The notes under the pieces: model-generated
What the model was told of the DNA's origin: nothing
The model's database searches: none
What the model saw: the letters and a program-made list of their open reading frames with translations, nothing else
Shown: piece after piece, positions 8,553 to 17,374 of the stretch
Numbering within the stretch: position 1 is the first letter of the stretch
Layout of the letters: each line of letters opens with the position of its first letter
Translations under genes and position numbers: made by a program
Source: Octadecabacter sp. SW4
GTDB lineage: Bacteria; Pseudomonadota; Alphaproteobacteria; Rhodobacterales; Rhodobacteraceae
Reading direction: 5' to 3'
Assembly: GCF_008065155.1 (NCBI RefSeq)
Contig: NZ_CP042819.1
Coordinates: 372,001-436,000 of the forward strand
Length of the DNA stretch: 64,000 bases

Positions 8553-9971
8553 ATGCCCCGAATCAAAACCGATATTTGCATTATTGGGGCAGGGTCCGGT
8601 GGTCTGTCCATCGCCGCAGGTGCCGTTCAGATGGGTGCGCGTGTCATCCTGCTTGAAGGGCACAAGATGGGCGGCGATTGCCTGAATTATGGGTGCGTGC
8701 CGTCCAAGGCGCTGATCGCCAGTGCCAAGCAGGCCCATGCCATGTCACAGGGTGCGCAATACGGCGTTGCCAATGTCGCCGCCGATGTGGATTACGCCGC
8801 CGCCAAGGATCATGTCCACGACGTGATCGCCACGATTGCCCCCGTCGACAGTGTTGAACGTTTCGAAGGACTGGGCGTGCAGGTCATCACCGAATTTGGC
8901 CGCTTCATCAGCCCGACCGAAGTGCAGGCCGGTCATACGGTGATCGAGGCGCGCCGCTTCGTGGTCGCCACAGGGTCCGGCCCTTTTGTGCCGCCGATCC
9001 CGGGCCTTGAAGGCGTCAAGGTCTACACTAACGAAGATATCTTTGATCTGCGGACCCGCCCTGATCATCTGATCATTGTCGGCGGTGGTCCGATCGGCAT
9101 GGAAATGGCGCAAGCGCATGTGCGGCTTGGTTCCAAGGTCACGGTGATCGAAGGGGCCACGGCGATGGGCAAGGATGACCCCGAACTGGCCGCGATTGTC
9201 CTTGATAACCTGCGCGCCGAAGGTGTTGAAATTCTGGAGGGGGCGCAGGCCGAAAAGGTCAGCGGCAAAGGCAGGAAAATTACTGTCCACACCCCCAAGG
9301 GCGACATCACGGGCACGCATCTGCTGATGGCCGTAGGGCGCAAGGTCAACATCGACACGCTGGATCTGGACAAGGGCAACGTGGCCCATGACCGTGCTGG
9401 CGTGACGGTGGGCGACAATCTGCGCTCGACCAGCAACAAAAAGGTGTACGCCGTGGGCGATGTGGCTGGCGGGATGCAGTTTACCCATGTCGCGGGCTAT
9501 CACGCGGGCGTCGTGATCCGCTCGATGTTGTTCGGCCTACCTTCTAGACAGCGCACCGATCATATCCCCTGGGCGACCTATACGGACCCCGAATTGGCCC
9601 AGGTCGGCCTGACCGAGGCACAGGCACGCGACAAACATGGTGACCGCCTTGAAGTGGTGCGGTTCGAATTTGAACACAATGACCGCGCCATCGCCGAGCG
9701 GAAAACCAAGGGTCTGATCAAGGTCATGGTCGTCAAGGGCAAACCCGTGGGGGCCAGTATCGTCGGGCATCAGGCGGGTGAACTGATCGGGATATGGGCG
9801 ATGGCCATCGCCAACGGGTTGAAAATGTCCGCCATTGCCAACACTGTCCTGCCCTATCCGACGATTGGCGAGGTCAACAAACGCGCCGCAGGTGCCTATT
9901 TCAGCCCACGCCTGTTCGACAGTGCAATGGTCAAACGGGTTGTGGGTTTCGTGCAAAGGTGGCTACCTTAA
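8553..9971 (+). CDS. FAD-dependent pyridine nucleotide-disulfide oxidoreductase
   Basis: 472 residues of the dihydrolipoamide dehydrogenase/mercuric reductase superfamily. The FAD-binding GAGSGGLSIA is near residue 12, the redox-active disulfide is GGDCLNYGCVPSKAL (C43 and C48), the NAD(P)-binding GGGPIGME is central, and AVGDVAGG precedes the dimerisation domain. The C-terminus ends FVQRWLP and lacks the vicinal Cys pair of true MerA, so mercuric reductase is not supported. Three bases separate it from the VTT gene, so it probably performs a membrane-linked redox function with that partner. Confidence 0.87.
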   Translation: MPRIKTDICIIGAGSGGLSIAAGAVQMGARVILLEGHKMGGDCLNYGCVPSKALIASAKQAHAMSQGAQYGVANVAADVDYAAAKDHVHDVIATIAPVDSVERFEGLGVQVITEFGRFISPTEVQAGHTVIEARRFVVATGSGPFVPPIPGLEGVKVYTNEDIFDLRTRPDHLIIVGGGPIGMEMAQAHVRLGSKVTVIEGATAMGKDDPELAAIVLDNLRAEGVEILEGAQAEKVSGKGRKITVHTPKGDITGTHLLMAVGRKVNIDTLDLDKGNVAHDRAGVTVGDNLRSTSNKKVYAVGDVAGGMQFTHVAGYHAGVVIRSMLFGLPSRQRTDHIPWATYTDPELAQVGLTEAQARDKHGDRLEVVRFEFEHNDRAIAERKTKGLIKVMVVKGKPVGASIVGHQAGELIGIWAMAIANGLKMSAIANTVLPYPTIGEVNKRAAGAYFSPRLFDSAMVKRVVGFVQRWLP

Positions 9972-9992
9972 GCCAGCGCGGGCGGAGGCAGA

Positions 9993-11378
9993 ATGCTTAA
10001 CTCACTTTCAGGTCGATTTCTGATCCTGACCACCATCTTTGTGATGTTGGCCGAAGTGCTGATCTTTGTGCCGTCTGTCGCGCGCTTTCGTGAAGACTAT
10101 CTGCTGTTGCGTCTGGAACGGGCGCAGATCGCATCGCTCGCCTTGCTGGCCGATGACATGATCGACATGGCGCTGGAAGAAGAACTGCTGACCAACGCGG
10201 GCGTGTTCAACGTGGTGTTGCGGCGTGACGAGGTGCGCCAGCTTGTGCTGTCCTCGCCGATCCCTGCGCCAATTGACGATACCTTTGACATGCGCGATCC
10301 CGGCGCGTTCACCCTGATCGGCGATGCGATGATGCGCCTGTGGGACACCGAAGACCGGATCATCCGCGTGATCGGCAACCCCGTTCAGGATGGCGGGCTG
10401 CTGATCGAAGTGACGATGGAAACCGCCCCCCTACGCGCCGCGATGATCGAATACGGCATTAACATCCTGATGCTCTCGGCTGTCATTTCGATCTTCACGG
10501 CAATTCTTTTGTTCGGCGCTGTGCAAATCTTTCTGGTCAAACCGATCAAGGGCGTAGTGAACCATATGCAAAGCTATGCCGCCGCCCCCGAAGACGCCCA
10601 TCGCATCATCACCCCCAGCGCCGGTGTCACCGAACTGCGCGAGGCCGAAGAGGCGCTGCTGTCCCTGCAAACGCAACTGACAGGGGCGTTGAAGCAAAAG
10701 GAACGGCTGGCCCAGCTTGGCGGGGCTGTCAGCAAGATCAGCCATGATCTGCGCAATATCCTGACCTCGGCGCAGCTGTTCACCGACCGGATCGAAGGCT
10801 CTGATGATCCGCTGGTCAAACGTATGGCCCCGAAACTGGTTGGTTCAATCACGCGCGCCGTGAACCTGTGCGAATCCACACTTGCATTCGGGCGCGCCGA
10901 AGAACCGCCGCCGGCGCTGGCGCGCGTGGGCCTGGCCGCGATCGTTGCCGATGTCATCGACAGCGAACGGCTTGCGGCCGGCGACCACGATCTTTCATTC
11001 TCCGAGGATATCCCCGCAGGTTTGACAGTGCGCGCGGACGGCGAACAACTGTATCGCGTCATTTCCAACCTTGTGCGCAACGCGCGCCAAGCGATCATCG
11101 CCACCGGCAAGCCCGGCGAGATTTGCATCCAGGCCGAAGAAGACGACGCAGCCTGGTGGATTTACCTTACCGATACCGGCCCCGGTCTGCCAAAAAAGGC
11201 CCGCGATCATATTTTCAAACCGTTTCAGGGTGGGGCGACCAAAGGCGGATCGGGTCTTGGGTTGGCCATCGCCGCCGATCTGATCCGCGGCCACGGCGGG
11301 CGGCTCGAACTGCGCCGCACCGATGAAACGGGCACGGAATTTGCGATCAGCTTGCCCAAGGACGGAACGTTGAGCTAG
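9993..11378 (+). CDS. Sensor histidine kinase
   Basis: 461 residues. There are two membrane helices (about 8-30 and 157-181) around a periplasmic domain of about 125 residues, then a linker, the phosphoacceptor SHDLRNILTSAQ with His251, and a C-terminal ATPase domain with DTGPGLP and GGSGLGLAI. No response regulator is adjacent, so it is an orphan kinase by position. It starts 21 bases after the oxidoreductase and probably belongs to the same operon, which suggests it senses the redox or envelope state that those two proteins manage. The ligand is unknown. Confidence 0.88.
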   Translation: MLNSLSGRFLILTTIFVMLAEVLIFVPSVARFREDYLLLRLERAQIASLALLADDMIDMALEEELLTNAGVFNVVLRRDEVRQLVLSSPIPAPIDDTFDMRDPGAFTLIGDAMMRLWDTEDRIIRVIGNPVQDGGLLIEVTMETAPLRAAMIEYGINILMLSAVISIFTAILLFGAVQIFLVKPIKGVVNHMQSYAAAPEDAHRIITPSAGVTELREAEEALLSLQTQLTGALKQKERLAQLGGAVSKISHDLRNILTSAQLFTDRIEGSDDPLVKRMAPKLVGSITRAVNLCESTLAFGRAEEPPPALARVGLAAIVADVIDSERLAAGDHDLSFSEDIPAGLTVRADGEQLYRVISNLVRNARQAIIATGKPGEICIQAEEDDAAWWIYLTDTGPGLPKKARDHIFKPFQGGATKGGSGLGLAIAADLIRGHGGRLELRRTDETGTEFAISLPKDGTLS

Positions 11379-11442
11379 GCCAAAGTTTCTTGCCTTTCAC
11401 CCTTGCAAACCCGCAGCGCGGCGTCTAAATCCCCCGTTACGC

Positions 11443-11519
11443 GGATTGGTAGCTCAGTTGGATAGAGTACTTGACTACGAATCAAGGGGTCGGGGGTTCG
11501 AATCCTCCCCAGTCCGCCA
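11443..11519 (+). tRNA. tRNA-Arg(ACG)
   Basis: A 77-base cloverleaf. The acceptor GGATTGG pairs with CCAGTCC (one G-T), the D-arm is GCTC/GAGT, and the anticodon stem CTTGA/TCAAG encloses loop CTACGAA with anticodon ACG. The T-arm GGGGG/CCTCC has loop TTCGAAT, the discriminator is G, and the 3' CCA is encoded. A decayed IS3-family element begins about 60 bases downstream, so the tRNA marks the border between core and accessory DNA. Confidence 0.96.
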
Positions 11520-11578
11520 TTTTACAGAACCGCGCCGGGTTTGCCAGAGGCTCCAATTCATGAGTAGGATGGAGCATC

Positions 11579-12450
11579 ATGAAGAAGATAACGAACAAGT
11601 ATTCACCAGAAGTGCGCGACCGTGCCGTGCGGATTGTATTGGATCGTGCACGGCAGCATGAGAGTCGTTGGTCAGCGATTGTGTCGATTGCGTCATAGTT
11701 TGGCTGTGCATGGCAAACGCTGAACGAATGGGTCAAGAAGGTTTAAGCTGATACCGGCCAACGCGGCAGCATCACCACCGAACAAGCTGAGACGATGACC
11801 GCCTTGAGCGTGAAGTGCGTGAGTTGAAGCAGGCCAACGAGATCCTTCACAAGGCGTCCGCATATTATGCCCGGGCGGAGCGCGTCCGCCCATTCAAACG
11901 ATGATCCGCTTGATAGAAGATCACCGTCCATAGCCAATTTGCAGGGGTCCCCGATTGCTCCAGCGACGTTTTGCGACAGCTTGGCGCCGCGGGTAGACTC
12001 TTCGCGCCTGTCGGCCCGTCCGCTGCGTGATGCTGAACTCAAGCCCGAGATCGAACGGATCGTTGAGCAAAACTTCAACGTCTCTAGCGTGCGCAAGCTT
12101 TGGCATCTGATGTGCAGGGAAGGCTTTCGGCGCGGTGGACGGTTGCCAGACTGATGAAGGACATCGTGATCGAAGGCGTTGTGCGTGGCAAGAAGCCGAA
12201 GACAACGATCCCAGACAAGGCGCTACCGAGTCCGTTGGATAAGGTGAACCGACAGTTCCATGCACCGGCACCAAATGTTCTTTGGGTCAGCGACGTCACC
12301 TATGTCGCAACGTGGCCGGGGGTTCACCTAGGTCGCCTATGTCATCGATGTATTTGCCCGCCGGATTGTCGTTTTGGCGGGCAAGCCGCACTGCCAGTGC
12401 CGGTTTTGTCTCGGATGCCCTGGAACAGGCCATTCATCAACGCAGGCGGG
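11579..12450 (+). pseudogene. Decayed IS3-family transposase (orfA + orfB)
   Basis: Pieces of an IS3-family transposase are readable in several frames. The OrfA start MKKITNKYSPEVRDRAVRI runs until a stop after about 40 codons, then come QTLNEWVKKV, an OrfB N-terminal region with LKPEIERIVEQNF, ARLMKDIVIEGVVRG, LDKVNRQFHAPAPNVLW, and the catalytic-strand pieces VSDVTYVATWPG and AYVIDVFARRIV. Several stops and frameshifts and the missing C-terminal part show it is inactive. The element ends were not identified. Confidence 0.85.
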
Positions 12451-12625
12451 CCCAATTCGCTGCTTGCCGCCGCTGCCGAGGTTCTGTTGCAGCATTGACC
12501 AGAGAAGCATTTCGCCTCAGGCTACCTTCGGTCAACGTGAACCCGACTGATAAATATCAATTAGGTTGGGTCGCGATGCCGTAGAATGGGCTTCAATTGC
12601 TATGCAGACAGTCGGAGGAGGTCCA

Positions 12626-13156
12626 ATGAGCGGTGCCATATTCTACGATACACAGCACGGCAGCACCCGTGATTACGCCAATTGGATCGCCGAGGCGACG
12701 GGGTTGCCGACTTACAACATCCGAGAGGATGATACGGCACTGACCCAATGCGATTTCATCATTCTGGGTTGCCCGATCTACTACTACAAACCCTTGGCCG
12801 CGAGTTGGATGCGCAGACACACAGCCGCCCTCTGCGCAAAACCCCTGATCTTTTTCACCGTTTCCGGCGCGCCGCCGAGTGATAAGCTGAACGGCTGGCT
12901 TGCGGCCAGTCTGCCGCCCGACCTGCTCATCCACGCGGAGCACTTTGCGCTGCAAGGCCGACAGGTTCCAAAAGAGTTGCGCTGGCACGACCGCCTGATG
13001 CTGATCATTGCCGGATTGGCCAACCGGGATCGCAAGGCAGGCCGCGAGGAAATCGAAGGCTTTGACTATGTGGACAGGCAAAGCATTCAGCCAATCGTGG
13101 AGAAGATCAACGCATTGCGGGCTGCTGATGCAACCGGGAAGGATAAAGCAGGATGA
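12626..13156 (+). CDS. Flavodoxin-domain protein (HemG/protoporphyrinogen oxidase-like)
   Basis: 176 residues. The N-terminus (AIFYDTQHGSTRDYANWIAE) is the FMN phosphate-binding loop of flavodoxin-like proteins, followed by CDFIILGCPIYYYKPLA and FFTVSGAPPSD, the other two flavin-contact loops. It resembles the menaquinone-dependent protoporphyrinogen oxidase/flavodoxin family, but the substrate is not evident. The ATG at 12626 is preceded by GGAGGAGG, a strong ribosome site, and is preferred over the upstream in-frame ATG at 12566. It heads a five-gene run and overlaps the next gene by four bases (ATGA). Confidence 0.82.
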   Translation: MSGAIFYDTQHGSTRDYANWIAEATGLPTYNIREDDTALTQCDFIILGCPIYYYKPLAASWMRRHTAALCAKPLIFFTVSGAPPSDKLNGWLAASLPPDLLIHAEHFALQGRQVPKELRWHDRLMLIIAGLANRDRKAGREEIEGFDYVDRQSIQPIVEKINALRAADATGKDKAG

Positions 13157-13827
13157 GTACCTCTTTCGCCACCGTCACCACATCCATCGGCCCACCTGAT
13201 GCTTTCGTCAGACGCGCCGCGCGCGTAGCGGCCGTGTTGTTTGTATTGGCCACGGCGTCAACGATGGCAGGCCAGATGATCCTTGAGGGCGTACAAGGAG
13301 AGCCCGCACAGTCGGGCATGGTTTCATTGGCCGTCATATTTGAAATCGCCAGCGGTCTCGCAAGTGCAGGTGTCGCGCTCGCGCTCTACCCAGTTCTGCG
13401 GCACGTATCAGAGCTTGTGGCCACCGGATATCTGGGGTTGCGCATTGTGGAAGGCACATTGGGCGTTGCGACAGCCGCGGGTGTGATCGTCCTTCTCGTG
13501 ACTGACACCGGCTGGGTCGCAGCCTATCATGATGCGATGTTCCTGTTGGTGCTGATCGTCTTTAGCTGCGGGACCCTTCTGTTCTATCCACTGCTTTTCA
13601 AATACCGGCTGGTGCCACCTGTCTTATCGCTTTGGGGCCTGATTGGTGGGTCAATGCTGCTGGTGTCCTGCCTGTTGATCCTGTTCGGCCAGATCACCAT
13701 GGGCGGCACAACTGACCTTGTCCTGTCGCTTCCGATCTGGATTAACGAAATGGTGCTGGCCGTCTGGCTGTTCCTGCGCGGTCTTGATCTGGGCGCGACC
13801 CAAGATAGAGCCACCCATGCAACATGA
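13153..13827 (+). CDS. DUF4386 membrane protein 1
   Basis: 224 residues with six to seven predicted membrane helices and the layout of the DUF4386 family (an N-terminal ARVAAVLFVLATAST segment, a periplasmic loop with a helical pair, and YLGLRIVEG in the middle). The function is unknown. The start overlaps the flavodoxin stop and the end overlaps the next gene, a second DUF4386 member, by 11 bases. The pair may form a heteromeric membrane unit. Confidence 0.8.
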   Translation: MSTSFATVTTSIGPPDAFVRRAARVAAVLFVLATASTMAGQMILEGVQGEPAQSGMVSLAVIFEIASGLASAGVALALYPVLRHVSELVATGYLGLRIVEGTLGVATAAGVIVLLVTDTGWVAAYHDAMFLLVLIVFSCGTLLFYPLLFKYRLVPPVLSLWGLIGGSMLLVSCLLILFGQITMGGTTDLVLSLPIWINEMVLAVWLFLRGLDLGATQDRATHAT

Positions 13828-14539
13828 CGCAACCAACTTCCGCCGGGCGGGGATCATTGTCGGCATCCTGTTCATCATCGCAACAGCGTTCCTGTTTCTG
13901 GGCGAGGTGTTCTACCGATCCCTGCTCGACAGCCCCGATGTTTTGACCATCGCGGCCCAGAACAAATCTGTCATCACTTTCGGCCTGATGATCGAACTTG
14001 TTTGCATTCTGGCCATGCCTCTGATCGGTGCAATCATCTACCCGGTTTTGGCCCGCGTCAGCGTCGGGATGGCGCTGACCTATTTCTTCTTTCGCGGGGT
14101 AGAGGGGGTGATCCTGATCACCGTGGCGCTGACAAACAAGTTCGCGCTGTTATCGCTCAGCGAAGCTGTGGCGGCAGGCGCTGATCCGGTCTCCGCCGAA
14201 AGTGCACGAATGCTGATCGTCGCGCAGAACGCATTGGGCAACACGGATGGGTCAATTTACAACATCATTTTCGGGCTGGGCGCGCTCTGCCTCTATACGG
14301 TGCTGTATCGGGCAAGGCTGATCCCGCGCTGGATATCGCTTTGGGGGGTGATCGCGATCATCATCCTACTGGCCATTGTCATTGCGGCGATGTTTGTAGA
14401 GCTGCCGTCCTGGGCACCCCTCTTGGTGGCGCCGATCGCGGTGCAGGAAATGGTGATGGCGCTTTGGTTCATCTTCCGCGGCTTCGACTTCAGCGCGCTA
14501 GAGGCCAAACCACCCCAATACTCCGATGTCCCGTCATGA
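13817..14539 (+). CDS. DUF4386 membrane protein 2
   Basis: 240 residues, a diverged paralogue of the preceding gene with the same helix layout (FRRAGIIVGILFIIATAFLF near the start, YFFFRGVEGVI in the middle, RWISLWGVIAII near the end). The ATG at 13817 lies inside the end of the upstream gene and gives a family-like start; the longer frame from 13718 would add unrelated residues. The function is unknown. The stop overlaps the next ATG (ATGA at 14536), so translation is coupled. Confidence 0.8.
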   Translation: MQHDATNFRRAGIIVGILFIIATAFLFLGEVFYRSLLDSPDVLTIAAQNKSVITFGLMIELVCILAMPLIGAIIYPVLARVSVGMALTYFFFRGVEGVILITVALTNKFALLSLSEAVAAGADPVSAESARMLIVAQNALGNTDGSIYNIIFGLGALCLYTVLYRARLIPRWISLWGVIAIIILLAIVIAAMFVELPSWAPLLVAPIAVQEMVMALWFIFRGFDFSALEAKPPQYSDVPS

Positions 14540-15582
14540 GTGCCGGTGCCGCGCTTCACATCACGATCCGCCGCCATGGCGCGCCCGACGTTCTACTGTG
14601 GGAGGCTGAGGATCTGCCCGAACCTGCCCCGACCGAGGTCCGCGTGCAGGTCGAGGCGGCAGGTGTCTCTGCCTATGATGTGATGCTGCGCGGTCACCGG
14701 TTTCCCGGATTCCCCGCGCTGCCCTACACTCCGGGTGAAGATATCGTTGGAATCGTCGATAAGGTCGGCCGCGATGTAACCACCCTGTCGCCGGGACAGC
14801 GTGTCGGCGGTTGGACCTTCGGGGATGCCGGTGGCTATGCCCAATACCTGTGCCGTCCTGCCGCTGATCTGGTGCCGGTGCCTGACGGGCTTGCCCCCGC
14901 AGCTGCGGTTGCGCTGATCGTCAACTATCTGACGGCGAGCCTTGCCCTGCATCAGGCGGCCAAGGTTCAGCCGGGCGAACGCCTGCTTGTTCAGGGAGCG
15001 GGTGGCGGGCTGGGCAGTGCGCTTTTGCAATTGGGTCGCGAGGCTGGCTTGCTGACCTATGGCTGTGATGCTGCGCGCAAACACGATCAGATCAGCACCG
15101 ACGGTGCAGAGCCGATTGACTACAAGGCCGCAGACGTTATCCAGCAGAGCCGCGACCTGACAGATGGCGGGGCCGACGTTGTGATCGACCTTGTCGGTGG
15201 CGCGCGACAATTGATGCGGTCGTGGCGCGCACTGCGCCCGGACGGGCGGTTATTGATGCTGGGCATGGCCGGGTCACTCCGGTCCGGGACCGGGATTATC
15301 CTGCCCAGTCTTGGGTTGCTGGGCCTTTTCGCGATCTCGCCGGGAGAGCGGCATCTGGTCAAAGGGCCGGGCATGGACAGCTACCCACGCGACAATCCCG
15401 ATTGGTACCAAAAGACACTTTCAGGGTTCTTTGCTATGGCGCTGAAAGGACGGCTTGCGCCGCGGGTGGCTGAAACCGTCCCGATGCATGAGGCCGCTCG
15501 GGCGCATGCCATGCTGGAAAGCGGGAATGTGAGTGGCAAGGTCGTTCTGATCGCTGCCGAAAATACAATTGAAAGGGTATAA
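14536..15582 (+). CDS. MDR-family NAD(P)-dependent oxidoreductase (quinone reductase type)
   Basis: 348 residues. An N-terminal GroES-like fold (EAAGVSAYDVMLRGH, PYTPGEDIVGIVDKVG) is followed by a Rossmann domain with GAGGGLGSALLQL. The cysteine cluster of zinc-containing alcohol dehydrogenases is absent, which places it with the zinc-free quinone oxidoreductases that typically use NADPH. The substrate is unknown. It sits between membrane-protein genes, overlapping the previous gene by four bases and ending two bases before the next start. Confidence 0.83.
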   Translation: MSAGAALHITIRRHGAPDVLLWEAEDLPEPAPTEVRVQVEAAGVSAYDVMLRGHRFPGFPALPYTPGEDIVGIVDKVGRDVTTLSPGQRVGGWTFGDAGGYAQYLCRPAADLVPVPDGLAPAAAVALIVNYLTASLALHQAAKVQPGERLLVQGAGGGLGSALLQLGREAGLLTYGCDAARKHDQISTDGAEPIDYKAADVIQQSRDLTDGGADVVIDLVGGARQLMRSWRALRPDGRLLMLGMAGSLRSGTGIILPSLGLLGLFAISPGERHLVKGPGMDSYPRDNPDWYQKTLSGFFAMALKGRLAPRVAETVPMHEAARAHAMLESGNVSGKVVLIAAENTIERV

Positions 15583-15583
15583 C

Positions 15584-16267
15584 ATGGACGCGCAGGACCA
15601 ATCAGCGCTCAGATGGGGCGGACTGTCGGGTATTCTGGGCAGCGTACTATTGCTTGGGGTTTTCGGAATGCTTGCAGCCTTCGTGGGCCTCGAAACGGTC
15701 GAAGGCGAAGCGGCGGTGGCGCGGTTCCCCGATATCCGCTGGGTCCGGATCATCGAAAATACCGCCTATCTGTTCACTCTGGCGCTTTGGGCGCTGCATT
15801 CCGTTGCACTGTTGATCGCGCTGCGGGGCGCGCGCTATGGCATGGCGCTTGCAGCGGCCATACTGTCCTTTCTGGGCCTCGCCGTTCTTGCCGCAGGCGC
15901 CATCCCGCACACGGCGACAACCGTGATCTCCGAACTCTACCACGCACCGGAAACTGCGGCTGACCTCAGGCCCGTCCTCGTCATCGCATGGCAGGTCTCG
16001 CAGGGCTGGGTCGACAGCTTCGTCGTAACTGGCATTGCCCTGACGCCCTTTGGAATGATGCTTTATGGGATCGCGATGCTCGGTGCGCCAAGCTATGGGA
16101 AATGGGCCGGAGGGGTCGGCATCCTTCTTGGGGTCGCCGGAACCTACGCGGCAGTGATGAGCCTGATGGAGGAAAGCGAGATCGTCGCCATTGGTGTCTT
16201 TGCCCTCGTCTTTTTCCACTTCATCGTCGGTTGGTGGACGTTCCGGGCGGCGTCACGGGGCATGTAA
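15584..16267 (+). CDS. Membrane protein of unknown family (DUF4386-like layout)
   Basis: 227 residues with about seven membrane helices. The architecture (two N-terminal helices around a loop ending DIRWVRIIENTAYLF, then helical pairs, ending FHFIVGWWTFRAASRGM) resembles the DUF4386 proteins upstream, but similarity is too weak to assign. The ATG at 15584 follows GAAAGGG; an in-frame TTG at 15569 overlaps the previous gene and is less likely. It is the last gene of the flavodoxin-DUF4386-MDR operon. Confidence 0.72.
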   Translation: MDAQDQSALRWGGLSGILGSVLLLGVFGMLAAFVGLETVEGEAAVARFPDIRWVRIIENTAYLFTLALWALHSVALLIALRGARYGMALAAAILSFLGLAVLAAGAIPHTATTVISELYHAPETAADLRPVLVIAWQVSQGWVDSFVVTGIALTPFGMMLYGIAMLGAPSYGKWAGGVGILLGVAGTYAAVMSLMEESEIVAIGVFALVFFHFIVGWWTFRAASRGM

Positions 16268-16958
16268 ACATGGCCAGCCCCGCAAGAAGGACGCCTCCAA
16301 TGCTTTGGTTGATCCTCTTTGCCGTAACCCATCCCTTTGCCGTGGCGCGCTGGGGATAGTCCTGCAACCTGTGAGTTCGACGCAGGATCCTCGCTGTGGC
16401 CTGCATGAATAACTGCTCTTTGTGCTGCTAAGCAGCACCGAACTCTTCGGCTATGTCGCATTTCCCGCGCTGCGTGCGCACGCAGCGAGAAATCAGATTT
16501 GCAGAATGGGCTTCTCGATAACTTTTGCGGCGCGATCACTAAAGGGCTGGTCCGGTTCCGAGTACCTTTCGCCGCAACCCGTATCAACTGGTAAGACGCG
16601 GGCGAACCGGACCTTGCCCGGACCAATCCGAACGACTGGTTCTGCACCGCTGCGTTGCGAAAGGTCGCTTGCAAAGTCAAGAATGCCCGTTGCAAACAGA
16701 CTGATTTGGCGTGTTTGGTCAAACACTGGAGCAAGATCGCTGAACCTAGCTCCAGAACCTTTGATAAACCTTGCAGATCGCGAGTTGCAGCCAAAGCTGC
16801 ATATCGCCTGTGCCGCTCGGGTTTTCGATGGTGTTTATCATTCCATCGGCTGCCTGATGCGATTCAAACCAGGTAAGAGCCTCTTGGATCTTCGGATGCT
16901 CTGCCGAGAAGCCCAAGAGCGACAATGAATCGAGAGCCGAGATGATGTCGGTATAGAC
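16268..16958. other. Degraded intergenic region with gene fragments
   Basis: No intact gene is recognised. A perfect palindromic hairpin (GTGCTGC-TAA-GCAGCAC) lies at 16422-16438. On the minus strand the 16740-16925 stretch reads as a plausible C-terminal protein end (SAEHPKIQEALTWFESHQ, then a stop), and 16493-16726 is another open stretch. Both look like fragments of lost genes; no family could be named. Confidence 0.4.
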
Positions 16959-17084
16959 TGTCTGACGTCAGCGCTTATGGGTCCAAATAGGGTCATTTGC
17001 TAAGAGAGTGTTTGTTGCTCATCGTAACCACTAAGGAGGGAACGATGAGAAAGACAACGAAGAGCCCCGGCGAGAAGATCGTTC
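16959..17084 (+). mobile_element. 5' end of an IS3-family element (truncated)
   Basis: It starts at the terminus TGTCTGACGTCAGC, has a leader ending TCATCGTAACCACTAAGGAGG, and then the first codons of an IS3-type OrfA (MRKTTKSPGEKIV) from the ATG at 17045. It breaks off after about 13 codons, directly against the damaged glucokinase gene. The same terminus and leader occur at 30083, which identifies this as one end of the same element type. Confidence 0.78.
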
Positions 17085-17370
17085 AATATCAAGGCTTTGT
17101 GTAGCCTGTCGATCGCACTAAATCTGCCGCGCAAATCGTCCAGTTTCGGTTTGTCGGTTGTGCGAGACCACCTTCGACAGGCCCAGCCACAGCGATGACC
17201 AAATCAGTAAGACGCGCTGGTGATTGCTCAGGCAAGTAGGCTGCCGGCATATCGTAAAAATGAGGCCAGTCGTCGTTCGGAGAACTACGGACCGTCCTTG
17301 GAACGATCACGCCATGTGCGGCTAAGGCCAAACGTGTATTTGCTCCCTCAATATCTGCCACCAAGCGCAT
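17078..17370 (-). pseudogene. glk: Glucokinase, N-terminal remnant
   Basis: From the ATG at 17370 the reading is glucokinase-like: MRLVADIEGANTRLALA, WPHFYDMPAAYL, DLVIAVAGPVEGG and TNRNWTI. The phosphate-binding motif is damaged (DIEGAN instead of DIGGTN), and the frame hits a stop after TGYTKP. Reading one frame over restores the next family motif, KALILND, at 17078-17098, so there is a one-base frameshift. Immediately afterwards the IS3-family left end cuts the gene off. It follows the sugar ABC transporter ATPase gene, the expected place for a glucokinase in a glucose-uptake operon. Confidence 0.85.
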
Positions 17371-17374
17371 CAGG

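Noticed and set aside
8553..9971. Annotation as mercuric reductase
   Set aside because: Redox disulfide is present but the C-terminal Cys pair is missing and no mer genes are adjacent; the real merA is at 41822.
16422..16438. Palindrome GTGCTGC-TAA-GCAGCAC as an attC or terminator
   Set aside because: No integron core sites, no T-run and no gene ending just before it; left as an unexplained small hairpin.
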